Below are positions 1 through 10,668 of a DNA stretch of 64,000 bases, one piece after another (positions within the stretch are counted from its first letter, which is position 1; every line of letters starts with the position of its first letter). The translations under genes and the position numbers were made by a program. Where the stretch lies: positions 1-64,000 of the forward strand of contig JAWPGT010000041.1 of assembly GCA_034638255.1 (NCBI GenBank), written 5' to 3'. The DNA is from Coprinus comatus (lineage: Eukaryota; Basidiomycota; Agaricomycetes; Agaricales; Agaricaceae). Below the pieces are notes generated by a model, which saw only the letters and a program-made list of their open reading frames with translations, did no database searches and had not been told where the DNA came from.

Positions 1-190
1 ATCTAGCGTCGAGAGAATGGCACCTGCTACAATGGATTCTGCTTGGAAAATTGTGGATGAGTTGATTGAGAAGGGATGGAATTCGCGAAGACGTCTGAAT
101 GTTCAGGAAGTTATGGCTAGGGAGAGTGATAAACCTTTACAAGAAATGTCGCTGATTACGAAATGGTTTAAGAAGATACGGTCGAAGTAA
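1..190 (+). CDS. AIG1-like P-loop GTPase, C-terminal fragment (5' end outside window)
   Basis: An open frame enters from the left edge and ends at TAA 188-190. It encodes about 60 residues, including MDSAWKIVDELIEKGW and a basic end (KWFKKIRSK). These match the C-terminus of the complete gene at 733-1660 (DAWRIIDRLIDVGYEGRKR ... WLKRLFRWLK), so this is the last exon of a tandem paralog. Nucleotide-binding motifs are not in view. The GTPase assignment rests only on resemblance to the neighbour. The duplicate pair sits head to tail about 540 bp apart. Confidence 0.7.
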   Translation, partial: SSVERMAPATMDSAWKIVDELIEKGWNSRRRLNVQEVMARESDKPLQEMSLITKWFKKIRSK

Positions 191-732
191 CTTTTCGACA
201 TTTTGGGTGGTTTGATTTGCTTCTAGTTCTTCGTTTTTGTTTTATTGCCAAGTTATGTTTTTTTTTTTTTACTCTTTTACCATTACCATTACCATTACAC
301 AGATAAGATTTCTCATTGACAAATGCCTGGCATAGTGTATTTCCAATGAATCTTCGAAGTCTTGGGGAGGAAGTGATATTTTTAGCTCAGCGTCTTTGCA
401 AAGAACACATACGAGGTCTCTGTCGTTTTCAAAGTAATATGTTCCAGCATAGTAGACGCCACTTCGTTTCCTCCCTCTTATCATTTACTTTATTTGACTG
501 AGAAATTTCGAAGCAGAAGTGACAATCATTCATATAGTAAGACAGGTACTATGTGACGACTAATGACATTGCCTAACACGAGGCATGGTTATATCGGGAT
601 CTACACACCCTCCACTTATCTCAACTTGGGGTAGGCGATCTCTCTACCCATGTTGTAGTGTGTTAAAAACAGATCTCGACCACCGACTAGAGTATTTTCA
701 TATACTCAGACCTCAAAGTTTAAGGCATTATC
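191..732. other. Intergenic; CCATTA microsatellite
   Basis: This is the spacer between the two GTPase paralogs. It holds a T-run near 258-270 and a short hexamer microsatellite (about four copies of CCATTA) at 278-298. No credible coding frame was seen. The part near 600-730 is presumably the promoter of the next gene, but no clear TATA element was recognised. Confidence 0.5.
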
Positions 733-1660
733 ATGGGTTCTGAAAAGATTCGGTTGAAGAAAGATGATATCGTTATCATGTAAGTCATGCCACCGGTTTA
801 TCATAATCTATAGCTTCAAATATGTACAGGTTTATTGGACCAACAGGTCATGGAAAGAGCCATGTGAGAATTGTTTCCTAGAGTATTGTCTTTGAACAAC
901 TCCATCTGATCAAGTTCAAATGATTTCAACCTAATAATGGTTACATTCATCGTGGTGTAGTTCATCAACCTACTCGTCGGAGATGATAAACATTCCCAAC
1001 ATGTCAACAGGAAGATAACTACACAATCGACTGCTCCTGTATGTGTTCGGATCCCTCATGAAACAAAATATGGAAAGTCCGTGGTGGTGGTTGATACTCC
1101 CGGATTGGATGCTACCAATGTAACAGATTTTGAAACTTTGACTCTGATTTCTAGTTGGGTTCGAGATAAGTGAGTATTTCTATATCTGACTCTCTACCTC
1201 TTCGTCTGCTAAGGATCATTCGACACGTTCTATCTATTTTTCGACTTTTAGTTGTAAATCAGATGTGATGATCACCGGAATCATTTACCTTCGTCGAATC
1301 GACGAAAATAGGCAAAACAACGCTGCAATTCGATATACATTCATGTTGAAAGAATTATGTGGAAGTGCTACGATGAAGCAAGTATTTCTTGTAACTACGC
1401 ATTGGTCTAAGGTGGGTGATATTGCGACAGGAGAAAGCAGGCAAAGGGAACTTGAAGATGAGTTTTGGGATTCTATGATCAAGGACGGGGCTTCACCAGA
1501 TCGACTTGAGAATGATTGGGATGCTAACGACGCATGGAGAATTATAGATAGGTTGATTGATGTGGGTTATGAGGGTAGGAAGAGGACTGTATTGCAAGAA
1601 GAAGTGTTAAAGGGAGGATTTGTGAATTGGCTAAAGAGATTGTTTCGTTGGTTGAAATAA
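733..1660 (+). CDS. AIG1-like P-loop GTPase (G domain protein)
   Basis: Four exons can be joined in frame: 733-779, 830-863, 961-1169 and 1252-1660, giving about 232 residues. The start MGSEKIRLKKDDIVIMF leads straight into a Walker A/G1 motif GPTGHGKS, split by the second intron, followed by FINLLVGDD. A G3 motif DTPG follows at VVVVDTPGLD. Downstream, GIIYLRRIDENR and VFLVTTHWSKV are typical of the fungal branch of AIG1/Toc34/septin-like GTPases that often occur in mushroom genomes as expanded families of unknown role. The C-terminus is basic and amphipathic (FVNWLKRLFRWLK), which could contact membranes; that is inference. A tandem copy ends at 190. The length is normal for these single-domain proteins, and no breaks were seen. 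Confidence 0.85.
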
Positions 1661-2286
1661 TAAGATTTCTAACTTCGTATATCAATGCAAAAATATCTTC
1701 GTGTATCAGTGTCATGGCCCGTGTTTAACGAACTTGTCTCTTCGGCTGACAGTGGATAGAAATTAATTATATACAAAATCGTGCTGGAGAAGACTTGACT
1801 TCTGCATGGTGACATACTTAAATAGATCTCTTAGGATGATGCCACATTGTCATGCGGAGAGATGCCCCTGAACAACATGATAAGTGATGATGGTTCGGGT
1901 CATCTTACACAGGAGGCCATCAGGAGAATCGGACCCGAATGTGGAGAGTGCTGAGTAAAATATTTTATCAGAATTTCTCTAACTTCGTCGATTTGTGTGG
2001 GGTAAAGAATATCCGACCGGCGGGAGAAAAGCAGAATGAGTTTGAGAAGGATTTCAGAAGTTGAAAGGCAGAAGTTCGGGGATTCGAAGGTGTTACGGCA
2101 GAGAATCACCCACGGTATAAGTAGAACTGTTGTTGGGCATTGTTGCAGAACTCATACCACCACCACCGTCAGTATCGTCTCCGGGACATTAGCATCGGCA
2201 GCGGCATCTCCGGGTCAACACCAGCGCGAAGAATCACAGCCACCTAATTTTTCTACTGTTTTTCTACTGCTTTTATCGTAGCAAGG
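1661..2286. other. Intergenic, upstream of isocitrate dehydrogenase
   Basis: The 3' flank of the GTPase gene and the presumed promoter of the isocitrate dehydrogenase gene. Short open frames on both strands (for example 2036-2281) have no recognisable similarity or codon character. The last ~60 bases before 2287 are pyrimidine-rich, as in many strongly expressed fungal genes. Confidence 0.4.
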
Positions 2287-4238
2287 ATGTGGGCAACACG
2301 AGCTCGCAATCTCCGTTTCTCCCCTCCTCACACCCGTAACTTCCCTTCCAACCTCAGGTCTTTCTCCTCAACTACTAGACGATGTGCGTCCTTCTCTTCT
2401 ATCGGAGTAAAATCCCCACATGGCGGCCCGCTTATTTGTGATCGCTGCTTGGCCAAATTTTTATATCTATCTTCCGAGGCCTTTCGTATCTGATTATCTT
2501 TCTTTTTCTTTTTCTCCTACATCCAACAGACAGAGGCATGGCTAACAAAATCGTTGTCGCAAACCCCGTCGTCGAGCTCGACGGTGACGAGATGACCAGG
2601 ATCATCTGGAAGAAGATACGCGAGGAAGTAAGCTTCGCTCACTCTCATTGTTATTCTACACACCTCTAACCCTTGCCTCCAGCTTATCTTGCCTTACCTC
2701 CAACTGGATATCAAGTACTTCGATCTGGGATTGGAATATCGTGACCAAGTATGCCTCCCAACCTTCGTCCCAACCTTACGTGTTACTCATCGCCTTTTTT
2801 CATAGACCAATGACCAGGTCACCATTGATTCTGCAAAAGCCATTCAGAAGTATAAAGTTGGTATCAAGTGCGCAACCATCACTCCCGATGAGGCTCGTGT
2901 CAAGGAGTTCAACTTGAAGGAAATGTGGAAGTCTCCCAACGGAACTGTATGTTTTTACTTCTTAAACTTCGGAGTGCCCTAACTTTGTTTTTAGATCCGC
3001 AACATCCTCGGAGGCACTGTCTTCCGTGAGCCCATCATCCTTGAGCGCATTCCTCGTCCCATTCCTGGATGGGTTCAGCCCATTGTCATTGGTCGTCATG
3101 CTTTCGGTGATCAGGTGTGTCCAACAATTTTGCCTTCTGGAATTAGTACTGATATACCTATTCTCAATTAGTATCGTTCCACGGACTACGTCGTTCCCGG
3201 GCCTGGAAAGCTCCAGCTCGTCTATACCCCAACTGATGGCTCTAAACCCACTTCCCTCGATGTCTACGACTTCCAGGGCCCTGGTGTCGCTATGAGCATG
3301 TACAACACCGATGAGTCAATCATCGGTTTCGCCCATGCCTCATTCAAGATGGCTCTTGCTAAGAAGATGCCTCTGGTATGTTGTTAGATGATGTACAATG
3401 AACATAGTTAACCATTTCAATAGTTCATGTCCACCAAGAACACCATCCTCAAGCGATATGACGGTCGTTTCAAGGACATCTTCGAGGAGATCTACCAGAG
3501 GTAGAATCAGCTTTTTGAATAAGTACTTAGCATATTCTGACCAAAATCCGATATAGCACCTACAAGACCAAGTTCGACGAAGCTGGCATCTACTACGAGC
3601 ATCGTCTCATCGACGACATGGTTGCACAAGTCATCAAGTCCTCAGGAGGGTTTGTCTGGGCTACCAAGAACTACGATGGTGACGTCCAGAGTGATATCCT
3701 TGCTCAAGGTTTCGGATCTCTCGGTATGATGACCAGTGAACTTTTGACCCCCGATGGCCAAATCATCGAGTCTGAGGCCGCTCATGGTACGTGGTTTGTC
3801 TTGATTCCGACTTCTGTACATTCCTGAAAGTGTTCTTGTGTTTAGGTACCGTCACCCGTCACTACCGCGAATGGCAAAAGGGCAATGAGACTTCCACCAA
3901 CCCCGTCGCTTCCATCTTCGCGTGGACCCGTGGTCTCTTGCACCGTGCTAAGCTCGACAACAATGAGGCTTTGGCTCTCTTCTGTAAGGATCTTGAGGCT
4001 TCTTGTGTAGAAGTTATCGATCAGGATGGTATCATGACCAAGGATTTGGCCATTGCTATTCATGGTGTTAAAGGCTTGAAGAGGGAACACTGGGTCATTA
4101 CTGATGCCTACATGGATGCCGTCAACGTAAGTGTTCCCATCGCATTAAAAAAAACGAATACTGACCTGCGGACCTTTGATTCAATAGGCCAAGTTGCAGA
4201 GCAAGCTCGGTGCTCGTGGCGTTGAGACCAAGTTGTAA
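2287..4238 (+). CDS. idp1: NADP-dependent isocitrate dehydrogenase, probably mitochondrial (dual targeting possible)
   Basis: The core starts [19 protein letters not shown] at 2538 and continues through at least eight introns to ...[12 protein letters not shown] 4236-4238. Family landmarks are GDEMTRIIW, the substrate/metal region ([11 protein letters not shown], then [20 protein letters not shown]) and the NADP-binding end ([19 protein letters not shown]). The enzyme decarboxylates isocitrate to 2-oxoglutarate and makes NADPH. An upstream ATG at 2287 opens a typical presequence ([11 protein letters not shown], then RSFSSTTRR), rich in Arg and Ser without acid residues. A donor at 2384 (GTGCGT) and acceptor at 2528-2529 join it in frame to the core; a donor at 2438 is an alternative. 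Starting at 2538 instead would give a form without presequence. The first junction is therefore uncertain, but enzyme identity is firm. The C-terminal TKL resembles a weak PTS1. Confidence 0.9.
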
Positions 4239-7028
4239 ATATATCCGGATATTCTTAAAAAGTGTTGTGATTGAGCACCCTTTTTTTTAACCCTCATATA
4301 TTGTTGTGCCATCATCCTCATCTTGATTATTGTTCCATTTACCACCCACCGCACTATAATATCATCCCCTCCTTCCCCTTTGTCATTTACATGTCCCATT
4401 TTTGTCACTCCTCACTACCGACCACCCGTTAACACCACGCAGATTTTGTCACCTATCTCCCTGCAACCCCTTGGTGCTTGTTTCCTCTTTGATTTATTGT
4501 TTTGATTAGCATATTGTTTAGTACGCATAGCATATGTATAACATGTGTGTGTATCCTGCGTATGTTTCCGAGAAATACAGGCTTGCATACGCAATTTCTA
4601 TTTGGTAAAGGAATGGGTGTAGATGTTTAGGGGTATGACAGATAGACGGATACGCATGCATATAGCAATGTTAAGTCTTATATACGAGAATTATTTGTAC
4701 TCAAATACTAGTCCCTCAAGACCTTAAGTGTTCCATATGCTACATGCAGAACTGTTCATCGTTTTTCACCGTCTCGCTGCTCCTTGAAGAGCAAGGTCAC
4801 AAATTGCTATATAATACTTTAGGTATCAAAAAAGCGAGACGATTTTTCTACCTAGTTCTCTTCTTTCTTAAAAAGAAGAGACTGCGCGCAACGTGGTTGA
4901 ATTGATACTTTTGATAGGAAACGGGGGAAGCGAGAACGTTTGTGTACATGTGCAGTCTTTGTATAGAAGGAACGATGTTCGGAATCCCGGACGTTATTTA
5001 TACCGTGAGACGCGAATTACTATGGTTAGATGGGAGATGGGTAGGAGAGGTGTTCAAGGGTGTTCAAAGACTGTTAGTTCACTAACCTACTGACGATTTC
5101 GATTATTTGTTATATGTGTAACTGGCGCCTGTGATTCATTTCAAATACTATATAGAGGACCCGCTCCCGCTGCTCAGGCTAATCAGAATATTTGGAAAGA
5201 TAGATCATAGAAGGAATCTGACGGAGGAATGGAAGATGGAGATGGTATGTTCTGATATTTCAATGGTATTCAGTGGGGTCTCGTGTAATTCATTATTCAA
5301 ATTACACGAGGTGAAATTTCGTCTGGCTGTACCGTATCACCGTGAAACTATCCTCCGATTTTGAAATACGTACACTCGCATTTTCTTCCTTTAAGGGCGG
5401 ATCGCCATTAGCCATTTGACAGTATTGGACAATATCCAAGTGATGGTGGGACTCTAAGCTCTTGCAATAGCCCATGACGTTGAAATTGCACGCAATTATT
5501 TCAACTTCCCCCCAAGGATCTGACTGGGAATGGGATAGTGGGAAGCGTACCACTTCAAGCTTCAAACTTCAAGCTTCAAGGTTGACTGCGCTTAAAGTTA
5601 CCTGACTTAGCACTTGCGGACCCCATTCCCAGTAGTTGAGCCTGAGGTATACCTAGAACCATCGACAGTTAACTTCAAGCATTTCTCTCTTACCATCCCA
5701 CCCCCTCATCCTCATCCCCACGTTATTACTGTAGGGCGACTCCCTGCGACTTCCCGATCCCCAGGACAGGGGGCCATTTGTATTTTAGGTTTAAACTTGA
5801 GTATTCGATTGTAAAATGGATATTTTTTGTATCCGAGTCGAGGTCTTATGTAGCGGCACCGGATGTCAATCAAAGATCTCCATGGCAAAGAAACGATCTC
5901 CAATCATCAATCATTCAAATACTGTATGATGCATACCAATCATAATCTTAAATCCTATGAGGGGTCGCACGCGAATTCGTAATTTTTTTTAAAAAAACAG
6001 ACAAACATACACTTGCAAATTTAAATCCTCTTCGGAGTCCGGGTCGAGCGAGTTCTTTTTACAGCCAACCACTTAGTGTTTAAACAGTTCAAAATATTGG
6101 AAAGTACATGTGTGTGTGTGTTTTTTCCCGGACTCGCGGAACGAGGTGATAATATGACTAGGAATATAGTACTTCCATTCAAATTACAACTAGTCTCCGA
6201 AAAATCACCATTCTTTATCAGGATGCTTGAAATCCTCTCAAAGGGATCCGATTATAATAAGTCGGGGAATAGCGAGTTCCCTGCCATGAGAATTTCTTGA
6301 CGCTGCTTCAGGGTCGCCTTTTCGATATACCAGTGGACTGTGGCACATCGAAACAGTGCCTTCCCGTCGGATTTAGAAATGCGAATTCGTCTTCAAACCT
6401 TATTTGTTTCGGAGACCACTCCCGGCATTTAATCTAGAATTCTAAAGTGTAGCAACTACAACAACTATATTTGCTAACTATCGTGAGTTGTATGATTTCT
6501 ATCAATAATTAGGGCCATGGAAAATGTTGCTACATATATTTATTTCATTTTATTTCACAACATTTATTTTCACTAGACAGGTTTAGGTAATTCATTGGCA
6601 GCTCAAGTGGACTCGAATTTGTGTTGAGTTGATACATGGACTTCCTAGAAGCAAAATTAAGGTTTGAGGACCCGGAGGGGGCCTGAAGTTCAAGAAACAT
6701 CTAAAGAGGGGGTATATATATGGGGCCTCCTCTAGATTAAAGTTTGTTACAAAAATGCAGGGTTTTTTATGATGAAAAAATATCTCTAGCCTAATATGTA
6801 TGGGATACGGAATAATCGGCATGTCAAAACGTATTTGAGTTTGAGGACAAAAATCTGTGTTTCTAAGTCCTACGGGTATGGGATGTCATCCAGTGTGGGT
6901 TTATCTGTAGACGGAAATCATTAATCATGTTTTTCACCTCTAAGTTCAAGGGTTATTCAAAACTATTTCTCCAGTTGTTGTACGACATTATGACTCATTA
7001 TATATATTACGCAAGCGAGGTACGACGT
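4239..7028. other. Gene-poor intergenic DNA
   Basis: About 2.8 kb, AT-rich, with only short open frames on both strands and no recognisable protein family. It contains small inverted repeats at 4770-4841 and 5280-5310 and a local CTTCAAG/CTTCAAA repeat cluster near 5553-5581. I see no transposase or reverse transcriptase motifs. Confidence 0.5.
5280..5310. repeat. Perfect 11-bp inverted repeat
   Basis: CTCGTGTAATT at 5280-5290 is the exact reverse complement of AATTACACGAG at 5300-5310, with a 9-nt loop. It lies in gene-poor DNA. It could be a small hairpin or terminator-like structure, or chance. Confidence 0.5.
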
Positions 7029-7592
7029 TATATACACTATGCCATGGTATGGGTAATGCATGTATTTTACCAAATTAATGTCAACAGAATATCAATAGTT
7101 GGGTTTTGGTAATGCTCAGAGATTACTGAATATATATTAAAAACAAAAAATGGGTAATTTGTTAGCATTACCAAAATATTACCCTAATGTTATTGATATT
7201 TAGAAATTGGTAATGTTATGATATTTTTCAAAATAATAATATGGTATAATAGAGGCAGTACTGTGATAATACCGAAATGCCCATTTTAGTATTATTTTGA
7301 TTGCGCGCCTATATTTGCATAATCAAAATAATACTGAAACCCCTATTTCAGTATTATCACAGTGCTGCCTCTAATATACTAATTTATTACCAAAAACAAT
7401 ATTGGAATATTATCAATTTCCAAATATCAATAACATTAAGATAAAGTTTTGGTAATGCCACCAAATTACCCATTTTTTGTTTTTAATATATATTCAGTAA
7501 TCTCCGGGCTTTACCGAAATCCAACCATCGATATATCATTGATATTATTTTGATAAAATACATGCATTACCCATACCATGGCGTAGTGTATA
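7029..7592. mobile_element. ~565-bp palindromic foldback / MITE-like element
   Basis: The left arm 7029-7302 and the right arm 7321-7592 are imperfect reverse complements along nearly their whole length, with an 18-nt loop at 7303-7320. The best-matching blocks are the outer ends (TATACACTATGCCATGG against CCATGGCGTAGTGTATA), the middle (ATTACTGAATATATATTAA with its complement near 7477-7496) and the inner ends (AGTATTATTTTGATT / AATCAAAATAATACT). It is very AT-rich and has no coding capacity, as expected for a non-autonomous foldback element or MITE. No clear target-site duplication was found; both flanks are AT repeats, which hides the ends. Confidence 0.7.
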
Positions 7593-8166
7593 TATATAAA
7601 TCATTACATACTTAGGAACTTACTCAAAGACTAACACGTTTCGCTCCACGAGCAACGTTGTGGGGACATAACTGCATCTGGTTAGACCCAAATACTCCAG
7701 GTGTGATGTAACGTAGTACACGCAATTCTAAAAGCCACAAAGTCAGTTTCTTCCCAAGACCATTCAGCCCTTTGGGGTGGCATCTGTCATAGAAAAATCT
7801 TCATTCAATCCGGTAAATTTGTGAAGATAGGGTCTAGGCTAGCCAGTCTTGCAACAACCTGAGAGTCTGAGACACCAATGATTAAGTACAGAAAAAAAGA
7901 CGAAGAATCCGATTAGTAGTGACAATACTACTTAACCAGTTCCACACTCTACTGTGAGGGAGGGTGGGCATGGTGGTTGGTTTTGTGAAATATGAGACTA
8001 CATACATATGTCTACCTTCTGTCGTTGATAAATATCAATATACATATCATTCTAGTTTTCGAGACCAGAACCTTGTAGTCCGCTAGCGGAATCAAAAAAT
8101 TCCAACTAATGAGCTCGTATTCCAGTCTTTTCGACAACTTCCGAGCGGTTACTGGACGGTGATTAA
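7593..8166. other. Intergenic, 3' of the antiporter gene
   Basis: Nothing recognisable. The sequence lies downstream of the minus-strand antiporter and may include its 3' UTR. Confidence 0.4.
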
Positions 8167-9744
8167 TTATACCACTGTATTTCGGGTCCATGACCGGATC
8201 AGTAATCCAACAGCCAACGCCCCTCCAATAGTACTAACTAAGATCGCCCACGTTACAATCGCAAATATTTCTTCGCCATTCGCTATTGGTTGGGACGAGT
8301 CGAAGAACAGTGGCCGGCCAAGTTGTGCAACAATAAGCGCTATCTCTCCTCGTGCCACCATAGCTGTTCCAAGAAGGGTAGCTGCACGAATTTTTGAAAG
8401 CTTCATAGATGTCCTTACTGGCTCCACGACGTTCGGGTTGCAAGTAGGAAGGACACTTTGTTGCGACAAGAGTGACCTGTCAGCGTCTTGACTGGTAACG
8501 TGAGCTCGCGATGTCTTCTGAGCTTCCAATTGTGTTTCTCGATTTTCCAATGGTACCCCTTCAGGGTCAGCTCTCTGTCTTGTATCACTAGGCGACATAA
8601 TTGCGCTATTGACACTTTCACATGAGCTATTATCGTTTTTTGGTTCGGGCCAGATCAATAACCAGGTACCCACGACGAGCTTAGCGATGATCATAAGAAT
8701 AGAATAAACTACTCCCCTCCAGACAACATTAGATGACCCATTGACAGAACCCAACGAACGGACAGGCAAGGCTGCTCCAATGGAGGCGAAGAAGATAGGT
8801 GATAACAACCTCTCGAGTGGAGGAGCGAAATGTGTGAGGTAGGTCTGATGAGGGGTCGTCAAGGTAGTTTGGGGAGGTGGTAAATTGGATGCATCTTTGA
8901 GGGGGTGGGTGGGTGACATCGGAACTTCAGGAAAGACACGCGACAGAAAGGTACCACAGAGGTAAGCTCCAAATAGTTCACTTGTTCCAGCATATTTAGC
9001 GCTAGAAACAAATCCACACAGTGTAGATGTTAAGATGAAGAGCTGGATTTTCGAACGGTACAGATATATTTGGTATCGCCAGGCGAGAGATGAAAACAAA
9101 CGATTTATCAACAAAGCTGCAATTGGTGTAAGGACAGCGAATGCGAATGATACCAATATTGGTTGCACGATTACCCGCCAGCTGAGTCCGTTCGACTTGC
9201 TATTTGGTACAAGACTCGGAATGATAGCTGCAATAACAAGTCCGATGATGTCATCAAGCAGAGCCGCACTCAGGAGGACCGAACCTGCCCTGGTTTGGCG
9301 GAGATCAGGTCTCAGAAGAGCCAAAGTTGTACCAAGAGATGTCGAGCACAGGGCTGCACCAGCTGCGAAAGATTGTAAGACGCTGAACCCGAATCCGAGG
9401 TGGAGGAGGATGATCGACAGAGCAACAGGAACTCCAACTCCGGTCAATGCCGCAAATATTGAGACAACAAAATTTTGCATTAGTTGAGAGAAGTTTGTAG
9501 ACAGTCCTGCTTCCATGACAAGAAGCAAAAGGCCAATGTAGCCCAAAATGATGAAGGCGGCTTGAATGTGTTCAGGAAGGATATTTGTGCACTGTGGTCC
9601 GTAAATGATACCCATAATGAGGGACCCAACAAGTCCAGCATTAATGATCCAATTGAATGTCCATTCAGCGATGTTGAGAAGGTAAATGAATGATGCGACG
9701 GTGAGCAGTATTGGGATTTCAGGTATGTGATAGGGAACTTGCAT
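8167..9744 (-). CDS. CPA2-type monovalent cation/H+ antiporter
   Basis: A single-exon gene of about 525 residues. The frame extends further upstream, but only with a GTG codon; the first ATG is at 9742-9744 (MQVPYHIPEIPILL), which fits fungal homologs. It has about ten to twelve hydrophobic segments and the family's hallmark Asp pair in ALLDDIIGLVIAAI, preceded by the ALCSTSLGTTLALL segment. A hydrophilic stretch of about 80 residues, rich in Ser and Gln, separates the last helices (RAATLLGTAMVARGEIALIV). This matches Na+/H+ exchanger domain proteins (PF00999) exchanging Na+ or K+ for protons in plasma membrane or endomembranes. Substrate and location cannot be told from sequence. Several long frames on the opposite strand are shadows. 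Confidence 0.88.
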   Translation of the reverse strand: MQVPYHIPEIPILLTVASFIYLLNIAEWTFNWIINAGLVGSLIMGIIYGPQCTNILPEHIQAAFIILGYIGLLLLVMEAGLSTNFSQLMQNFVVSIFAALTGVGVPVALSIILLHLGFGFSVLQSFAAGAALCSTSLGTTLALLRPDLRQTRAGSVLLSAALLDDIIGLVIAAIIPSLVPNSKSNGLSWRVIVQPILVSFAFAVLTPIAALLINRLFSSLAWRYQIYLYRSKIQLFILTSTLCGFVSSAKYAGTSELFGAYLCGTFLSRVFPEVPMSPTHPLKDASNLPPPQTTLTTPHQTYLTHFAPPLERLLSPIFFASIGAALPVRSLGSVNGSSNVVWRGVVYSILMIIAKLVVGTWLLIWPEPKNDNSSCESVNSAIMSPSDTRQRADPEGVPLENRETQLEAQKTSRAHVTSQDADRSLLSQQSVLPTCNPNVVEPVRTSMKLSKIRAATLLGTAMVARGEIALIVAQLGRPLFFDSSQPIANGEEIFAIVTWAILVSTIGGALAVGLLIRSWTRNTVV

Positions 9745-10668
9745 TGTTGCTGGATGGTGTAAAACACAATAATAACAAGTGCAAATAATACTGTACAAAA
9801 TTTCCACACGGAGACTGTGACGTGATTTACTTCCTTTCCACGTTCAGGGTAGTAAAGTTCCCGACCATTGAAATGATAGGCACAAAACTCACAATCAATA
9901 AAAATAATGGAAAGCAACAGTTCTTTTTGAATCAGCTTTACGGTAGTTTATGGTAAAAACCAGTATTGCGGAAAAATATTCCGCGTCGTACCCGAGGTTC
10001 TTGATCAAATTCAAGTAATACACACACAAATGCAACATGAGCCAGTATTTCGAACTGCGAGGTCCCGATGTGATCATAGATGGAATCTTGTTAATTTTGA
10101 TCGCCTGCCAGACGACAGAAATTTTCACTCGGACAAATTAGCATCGCTACACCAACTAGGTTATTCTGCCGCACAGGTGCTCCGCGCTCATTGATATCAC
10201 ACCAATATCATACCATGTGAACGGTTGCTTACATCTTGAATTGCACCCTAACCTACCCTAACCCGTCGTAGCTTGGCTGTCAATTTTTATTTTTGACCTA
10301 TTTTAGGTTAGTCTTCTCTGAGTCTTTCCATCCTCGAAGTACTCTGAAGGTTTGTGTATTATTGATTGTATCAGAAAGCTAAACCTTTCGGGGAATTTCA
10401 GCCACATCACAAGGTGTTATCACTTTTTTGCAACCGAGCTCTTTCCTGAGTATCCCTGGAGAGTGTCTCTTCCTGGCCCTTTCTTGTAGACACGAACCTG
10501 GAGGTACACAAATAGTCTCAAATAATATCTCTCCCATATCACCCCGACCCTCATTTCCCAGAATGATCAACCGAAATCAGACATGCGGCTCTTGGTGATG
10601 GGGCATTTCCGCCGTACGAATATAAGTGACGATCTGCGGTTGGCCAACATTTCCCATTTTCCTCCAGC
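9745..10668. other. Divergent promoter region
   Basis: A spacer between the start of the minus-strand antiporter and the plus-strand DUF6534 gene. It carries two near-telomeric CCCTAA-like units at 10245-10263 but otherwise no repeat or coding signal that I can support. Confidence 0.4.

Noticed and set aside
9035..9487. 150-codon plus-strand open frame opposite the antiporter
   Set aside because: It is antisense to strongly conserved membrane helices and has no family character; a shadow frame.
10245..10263. CCCTAA-like units, as in interstitial telomere repeats
   Set aside because: Only two or three imperfect units; too few for a telomeric tract, and similar TTAGG words near 45,870 are also isolated.
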